From Balaenoptera acutorostrata (taxonomy: Eukaryota; Chordata; Mammalia; Artiodactyla; Balaenopteridae), in assembly GCF_949987535.1 (NCBI RefSeq), contig NC_080075.1:3224001-3288000 (forward strand): a stretch of 64,000 bases of DNA. The letters run 5' to 3'. The notes under the pieces were generated by a model. The model ran no database searches and was not told the DNA's origin. It saw only the letters and a list, made by a program, of their open reading frames with translations. The translations under genes were made by a program, and so were the position numbers. Numbering within the stretch: the first letter of the stretch is position 1; each line of letters starts with the position of its first letter. This document shows positions 58,111 through 64,000 of this stretch, in pieces.

Positions 58111-60369
58111 TACCCTCAATAATATCATGACTCCTTCCAAAACCAGAACATCCTTCAGAATAGAACCCTACCCATTTTTTGGCTGATGGGATATCCAAAA
58201 GGACATAGGTGCCTTTGTTTGGTCTGTGGTAAGTTGACTTTGCACTTTAAAAGGGAAAAAAGGGAAATGTGTAGTCCCTCAAACAATGACCCCTTTTAAA
58301 GCCTACGTTGGACTCCGATTTCAAAGAATATTCTTATTAACATAGTTCCTTATAAATGGAGTGCCACTCATCAAATATTTATAAAGAGTAGCCTGAGAAG
58401 CCAGTGTAGTGCTTGGCAAGCCTGGGGACATTTCCCACATGCTCTGTGGGATGGTGTAGGTAGGGGACACCCTTTAATTTTGTGACATGATTTGGGGGCT
58501 CCAGCGCAAGCTGGACTTGGCATGGTTTCTCCCAGTTCAGGGCCCGTTCAGGCCTCGCAGGCAACTCCCTTTGAAGTCCACGGGAGCTCTTTGAATGGAA
58601 AACATACACAACGGGGTGCTGATGCAAATAGGAATCAGGCCTGATGTACGTGGGGAATAGAGGTGCTTCTCCACCCAAATATTAGCTCTTTAGCCAGGAA
58701 ACTATGGTTTGATCATTAAATAAAAGAGCCCCCTCCCTGCCCCCAAAACCCCACAATCTACCACCAGAGCTCCACCATCCATTTGCTCAGAAAATGATAA
58801 ACCTGCTAGTTACTTGAGAGTTTTAATTAAGCAACAGATACAGGCAGTGCAGGGCTGGTTTTGCTTTAAACATATCAATAAAATAAGCATTCTCAATTCC
58901 AGGGCAACTTGTTCAATGATAAAAAAAAATGAAGCATCACTATCCTTTGAAATATCACTCATCAAGTGTGATCATTTAGAAAAATATCTCTATTAGAGTC
59001 AGTTAGAGATGTTTTTTGGTTGAAAATGCAGTCGCCGATGGAGTGCAAAGCTGCAATTTGTAGACAGGTTAAGTAAATTAAATCACTCACTGTCTTCTTT
59101 TTTTCTTTTCTTTTTCCTTTTCCAATGGCTTTAAAAGTTAAAGGTAATTTGCAAAGAAAATGCTCAGTTGAATTGGTTTGTAATATCTGTTAATGATCTT
59201 TAAAAAAATCCACTTATTCACAATCCTGTCCCTGAGGGAATAGCAGTGTGCTATCAGAAAAATTTCTAAAGTCTGAAATGTCATTAGCTAGTGATTTCTT
59301 TGAAGTAAAAAGCCCTGAAAAAATAAATTATATAAGGTATACAAGTGCGCAGGACAATCACTTTGATGAATAATATCTGTGTTTTTCATGCTGCAAAATA
59401 CAACAATTGAGATCCAAGCTGCTAAATTACAGAGCTGTCTTTTGAATTACGTCCATGTAGGCATATCTGCTCTGTTTATTTCACACGTATACTGAGTTCT
59501 TCCATATATTTATAGATTGTTGATGTAAAAACAGTAGTGTTAGGAACAATTTTGATTATATTCCTTGTGTTTACCTTTTGGAAATACAAGGTGTTGCCTA
59601 AATATAGGCCTACAGGTGTTCCATCCAGGATGAAAACAATGGCCTGTTTCAGTGCAGCAGCCTGGATCCCAGAGCCAGGTGCTGGGAAGGGAGGTGCAAA
59701 CGCCAGGCAGCGTCTGGATGGTTCCCTATTAGATAACAGAGCTGTGAAATACTACACCAAAGGGAAAATTTCCTTCCTGACCCCAGCTGGCTATCGGTTT
59801 TTGCCTGGAAGCAGGGGAGTCTTTGTAATATAATATTAGTCAGTGTAACTGCTGATGCTGTTTCGGCTGCTATAAATAGCTAATCTTTTTTTTTTTTTTT
59901 TTTGAGGGAGGAGTTGGATTTTACTAAACCATTGGCTAGAGGTTAATTATACATTTCATAAGAAAGTATTTCCTTGCAGCCAGCCTAAATTTGTTACCTT
60001 TTAATCCTGCTTTACATAAGAAGGCTGGAAATATAGGAGTCTCCCCAAGGTCCTCCATTATTGCCATTATTTTATACATTGGGTCTTTAATCGTTTTTTC
60101 CTCATACATTCCTTACCTCTTTGCTAAACTGCAGAGGGTCCCAGTTTTATTCATTTTTCCTCAAGAAAAGACATTCTCTTCTTCCCAGCCCAGCTGACCT
60201 CTAATCATATATGTGGTTCTTCCCATTTTCTGCTCAGTAGCTGACATCAAGAGAGCAAACTGAACCCAGGTAAGAGCAAACCACTGATTGATTTTAATAA
60301 AGATATTCTATACTATTTTCTGTGTTAGTCCCTCCCTTTGCTTCACCTAAGAAATAAACATTTGAAACT
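58111..60369. other. A/T-rich, no gene recognised
   Basis: About 2.3 kb. A perfect octamer occurs at 58622-58629 and a T-run at 59887-59903. No coding region or assignable repeat. Confidence 0.4.
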
Positions 60370-61935
60370 TTTTTGAAGCTTTATTAGGGTTCCACATATG
60401 GAAGCTTGCAGAGAACAGAAGCACGTGACTCAATGTGTTATCCTGGAGGGAACACACCCCTGTAACCACCCTCGGGATAAGAAAGACAACACAGCTATCC
60501 CTGATTGCTCCTGTGATGGGACCCCTCCTTCCTCCTCAAAGATAACCACCATCCTTATTTCTGACCTCATAGAATTTTTTTTCTTCTTTAGGGGGGGGAC
60601 ATCATATAAATGGAATCATATGGTAGCTGTTCTTTTGTGTCTGGCTTCACTCTTTCAACACTGTTTGTGAGCTGTATCTATGTTGTTGGGTGTAATTATA
60701 GTATTTTTTCCCTGTTGTATTTCCTTCCATTGTATCAGTTCCATAGCACGGTTTACCCGTTCTACTCCTGATGAACGTTTGAGTTGTTTCAGTTTTAGGC
60801 TATTTCAGAGAGGGTGGCTGTAAGCTTTCTTGTGCACGTCTTTGGTGCGTGTGTGGGTGTGTGCATTTCTGTTGGGTGTGTAGACCAAAGGGGGACTTAC
60901 CACGTTGTAGGGCACAGCTGTGATTGGCTTTAATAATGTCAGTTTTCCAAAGAGGTTGTGTCAGTTTCCACTCCCACCAGCAGTGGGAGAGACTTATGCT
61001 GCTCTACCTCCTCGTTAACGTCTGCTTCTCTTAGTCTTTTTGATTTTGGTCGTTCTGGTGGTATGTAATTGAATCTCATTGTGGTTTTAATTTGATTTCC
61101 TGGATTATTAATGAGTTGAGCATCTTTTCATGTACATTGGCTATTTGGGTATTTTGTGAACGGGTTTTCAAGTGTCCTGCTAGTTTTCTTATTGTATTGT
61201 TCATCTCTTTTACTGATTTGTAGGAGATATATATTCTGGATATGATCCTTTTTTGGTTATATATATTGCAAATATCATATACCACCATGAGCTTGACTTT
61301 TCACTTACTTTATGGTGTCTTTGGATGAGAGGAAGATTTTAATTTTAGTGTAGTCTAATTTACCAATACTTTCCTTTATAGTTAGTGCTTCCTATGTCCT
61401 ACTTAAGAGAGCTTTGCTTACCCCGATGCCATGAAAGTATTCTTTTATATTATCTTCTGGAAGCTTTATTGTTTCACCTTTCACATTTACATCTGTAATC
61501 CACATGGTGTTGACTTTTGTGTATGGTGTGAGGCTGGGATCAAGTTTGTTTTTCCTCCATTATATCTACTTACCTTACACCATTAATAAAAAAGACTTCC
61601 TTTCCCCAATGCTCTGAAGTGACACTTTTGTCATAAATTAAGTACTCATTTATAGACTGATCATATGACTTTTTCCCCTTTATTCTGTTAATGTGGTGAA
61701 TTATTCAATAGGTTTGTGAATGTCAAACCAACCTTGCATTTCTGGACTAAACTGAATTTGTTTATGATATTTATTTCACGTATTATTGCATGTTTTGGTA
61801 ATTTTTACAATATGTATGAATGAAATTTACCTGTAATTTTCCTTTAGTGTAATGTCCTTGCCAGGTGTGTTATCAAGGTTTAGCTGGCCCATAAAAGGAG
61901 TTGAGAAGTGTCTTCTTTATATTCTTTAAAAAAAT
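60370..61935 (-). mobile_element. Old L1 relic: 3' UTR and ORF2, antisense
   Basis: On the plus strand it reads as the L1 complement. 'atcatataaatggaatcata' lies in the 3' part; 'tttccactcccaccagcagt' and 'tctcattgtggttttaattt' lie further on; 'gatttgtaggagatatatat' and 'tatggtgtgaggctgggatc' mark ORF2. It is heavily mutated with no intact frame, so it is inactive. Confidence 0.88.
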
Positions 61936-61999
61936 TAAGACATAAATGAATCTGATCTAATATAGTGATTAAAAATATACATAGTTTGTCCTAAGTATA

Positions 62000-62690
62000 T
62001 TAGTCAGGGTTCTCCAGAGAAACAGAGCCAATAGAATATACATAGACGTATATATGATCTACTATAGGAATTGGCTAGCACAATTATAGAGACCAGGAAG
62101 TCACTTGATCTGCTGTCTGCAAACTGGGGACCAGGAAGGCTGGTGGTGTAACCCAGTCCAAGTCTGAAGGCCTGAGAACTGTGGGGTTGGGGGCTGGAGG
62201 ATGAGCAATGGTGTAAGTCCTGGTTGGATTCTTTTCTAATTGAAGCAGAGTTGATTTATGATATTATATTAGTTTCAGGTGTATAGTATAGTGATTCAGT
62301 ACTTTTACAGATTATATTCCATTAAATGTTATTACAAGATAATGGAATACACCTGTGCTCTACACCTGGTTGGATTCTGAGGGCCTGAGAACTGGGAGCT
62401 CCTATGTCCAAGGGCAGGAGAAGATGGGGCTCCCAGCTCAAGCAGAGAGAAAATTCACCCTTCCTCTGCCTTTCTGTTCTATCCAGGCCTTCTGTGGATG
62501 GGATGGTGCCCACTGCAGTGGTGAGGGTGATCTTCTTTACTCCATCCACCCATCCAAATGCTGATCTCCTCCAGAAATGCCCTCACAGACATGCCCAGAA
62601 ATAATGTTTCACCAGCTACCTAGGCATTCCTTAGCCCAGTCGAGCTGACATGTAAAATCAACCATCACAGTAAGTATTTATTCATCACAA
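62000..62690. mobile_element. Dispersed mammalian repeat, family unresolved, split by an L1 tail
   Basis: Starts 'tattagtcagggttctccag' and ends 'catgtaaaatcaaccatcac', both hallmarks of a common mammalian interspersed repeat; my best guess is an old L1-linked 3' region. The L1 fragment at 62233-62364 interrupts it. Confidence 0.6.
62219..62378 (-). mobile_element. 5'-truncated L1 3' tail with 14-bp target duplication
   Basis: The insert (62233-62364) begins 'tttctaattgaagcagagtt', the complement of the L1 3' end. CCTGGTTGGATTCT flanks it exactly at 62219-62232 and 62365-62378. It landed inside an older repeat, which gives relative ages. Confidence 0.9.
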
Positions 62691-63079
62691 TTATCTTTCA
62701 TTCCAAGCTTCTGTATATTTTAAATTAGACTTTCGGCAGGAAACTGGTTTTGTGTGAGTTTTGCCTGGGAAGGTAAATAGAAGTTAGATGATCTTTCATG
62801 TGGCTCTCGGAGTTTTCATGTGGCCCTCGGCAGTAAGCTCGTGTGCCCAAGGCTGAACTGTGTCACTGTGTCTCAATCCCAAGACCCATGATCAAGGTCC
62901 ATCCTGGGTTTAAAGGAGAACCTATAAGATGAGAACTTTCTGGATGTATGATAAGCATTCAGATAAAACACCTGATCCCAGTGAGAATCTTCAAAGCCAA
63001 TTTCATCTCCTCCTTTTGACCCTTCAGTCACTGCTCCACTGAGTTTTTTTTTTTTTTTTTAAATCTCCTTCAGTACTGT
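62691..63079. other. No gene recognised
   Basis: Short interval ending in a T-run (about 63043-63060). Confidence 0.4.
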
Positions 63080-63605
63080 ATATCTCATAGCTCACCCATC
63101 TTTCCATGCCTTCTTGCTGTGGTCCTCCGGACTGTGGCATTTCTAGAACACCTAGTCTTCATTTCATCCTCTTCTCAGCCATCCAAGTGCTCGCTCCAAA
63201 ATGGACAGCTGGCCACCTTAGCCCTCGTTGACAACTCCTTGATGGCTTTACAAGGTGAAGTGCAGGCTCATGAACACATACACGGTGCCCCCACTGGCTG
63301 GGCTCTTCCTTCCTCCTTGGCCCGCATCCCCCTCCAGCCTCTCCAGCTGCCTGCGGTTACTGGTGTGCGCTGTGGGGTTTTGTGTGTGCTGCTCTTTCAA
63401 ATCCCAGGCATAGGCTGTCCAGGGCTTCCTCCTGGATAATGCATTCTTTGATAATCAGCTCAGGCCAGAACCCTTGACTCCTCTCAGCTGGGACTGCGTG
63501 GTCAGCTTCTAATTTCGGTGGTTAGATGGTGAACTCTTTGCAGGCAGAGTCCAGGTCTCAGCCTGGTAGCCAACAGGTGCTCAGTAAACATTTGTAGCTT
63601 CAAAC
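63080..63605 (+). mobile_element. L2 LINE 3' portion
   Basis: 'ttgatggctttacaaggtga', 'ctgctctttcaaatcccagg' and the end 'gtgctcagtaaacatttgta' match the 3' part of L2. No intact frame. Confidence 0.75.
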
Positions 63606-64000
63606 AGAAGGGACAACACTGACTAATTGACTAGCTTGCATTCCATTTCATCTCTTTTTGGAAGCCTGAGATGGACTCAGATGGCCCAAATACCATGAGG
63701 TAGGGAGGTAGGAAGGCCAAGGCTATGGAAAGTCCGCAGATACCATCTCCTCCTGTACGACTGAATTCAGTTCAAATGGTTAAAACTCTCTTACGTGGCA
63801 TTCGCTTTTTGTAGAATGGATTAGCAGCAAGGATTTTCTATAAGGATAGATTTTTCCGGAGTAACAAATATGAACCATTTACTCTAAGAATTTAAATGAA
63901 AAAAAAAATAATCCTACTTAAAAGGCAACTGACTGAGATCCTTCCCCTTTTCTCTTATTAATAGAAGAGTTTACACAGAAACTCTATAAGAAATTGTGTA
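63606..64000. other. No gene recognised
   Basis: A/T-leaning sequence to the window edge. Nothing identifiable. Confidence 0.4.

Noticed and set aside
60398..60670. 90-codon plus-strand frame
   Set aside because: Lies antisense within an old L1 relic.

Overview
This is mammalian genomic DNA, most likely from a cetacean (whale or dolphin). A tRNA-derived CHR-type SINE near consensus at about 35.4 kb has an intact Pol III B box, an A/T-rich tail and perfect target-site duplications. Further CHR-related SINEs lie at 50.05 kb and 54.7-55.2 kb. The L1 3' tails at 48.5, 55.2 and 62.2 kb are of the cetartiodactyl type, and I recognise no BovB or Bov-tA. MIR, L2 and old L1M relics are the usual eutherian background.

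The only protein-coding gene I can support is POU3F3 (BRN-1), an intronless class III POU-homeodomain transcription factor on the minus strand (21172..19667, 501 aa). It lies in a CpG island running from about 19.5 to 23.6 kb. Three CCAAT boxes in the gene's orientation cluster at 22.60-22.68 kb and mark the likely promoter. Downstream of the gene (15.4-19.66 kb) is an A/T-rich, repeat-free tract with several AATAAA signals that probably includes the 3' UTR.

Layout. 0-2.4 kb: ordinary sequence with a MIR, a (CG)n(CA)n tract and an L1 relic. 2.4-35.4 kb: a transposon-poor block holding POU3F3, separate CpG islands (3.3-4.0, 4.3-5.15, 8.74-9.4, 12.6-13.5, 14.0-14.4, 19.5-23.6, 30.9-31.9 and 32.2-33.6 kb), and A/T-rich candidate enhancers with homeodomain, octamer and RFX-like motifs between the islands. 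This is typical of a Polycomb-regulated developmental regulator. 35.4-64 kb: A/T-rich, gene-free flank with increasing density of SINE, L1, MIR and L2 copies, a tRNA-Ile pseudogene and a coding-like but non-coding CAC/CAT minisatellite.

In human and mouse, non-coding transcripts (PANTR1/linc-Brn1a, divergent from the promoter, and PANTR2/linc-Brn1b, downstream) flank this gene. Their counterparts may use some of the CpG islands here, but exons cannot be drawn from sequence alone. I see no undescribed protein system. The leads worth checking are regulatory: CTCF-like motifs, a palindromic X-box, an antisense TATA box, octamers that might mediate autoregulation, and one small non-repetitive ORF upstream of the gene.
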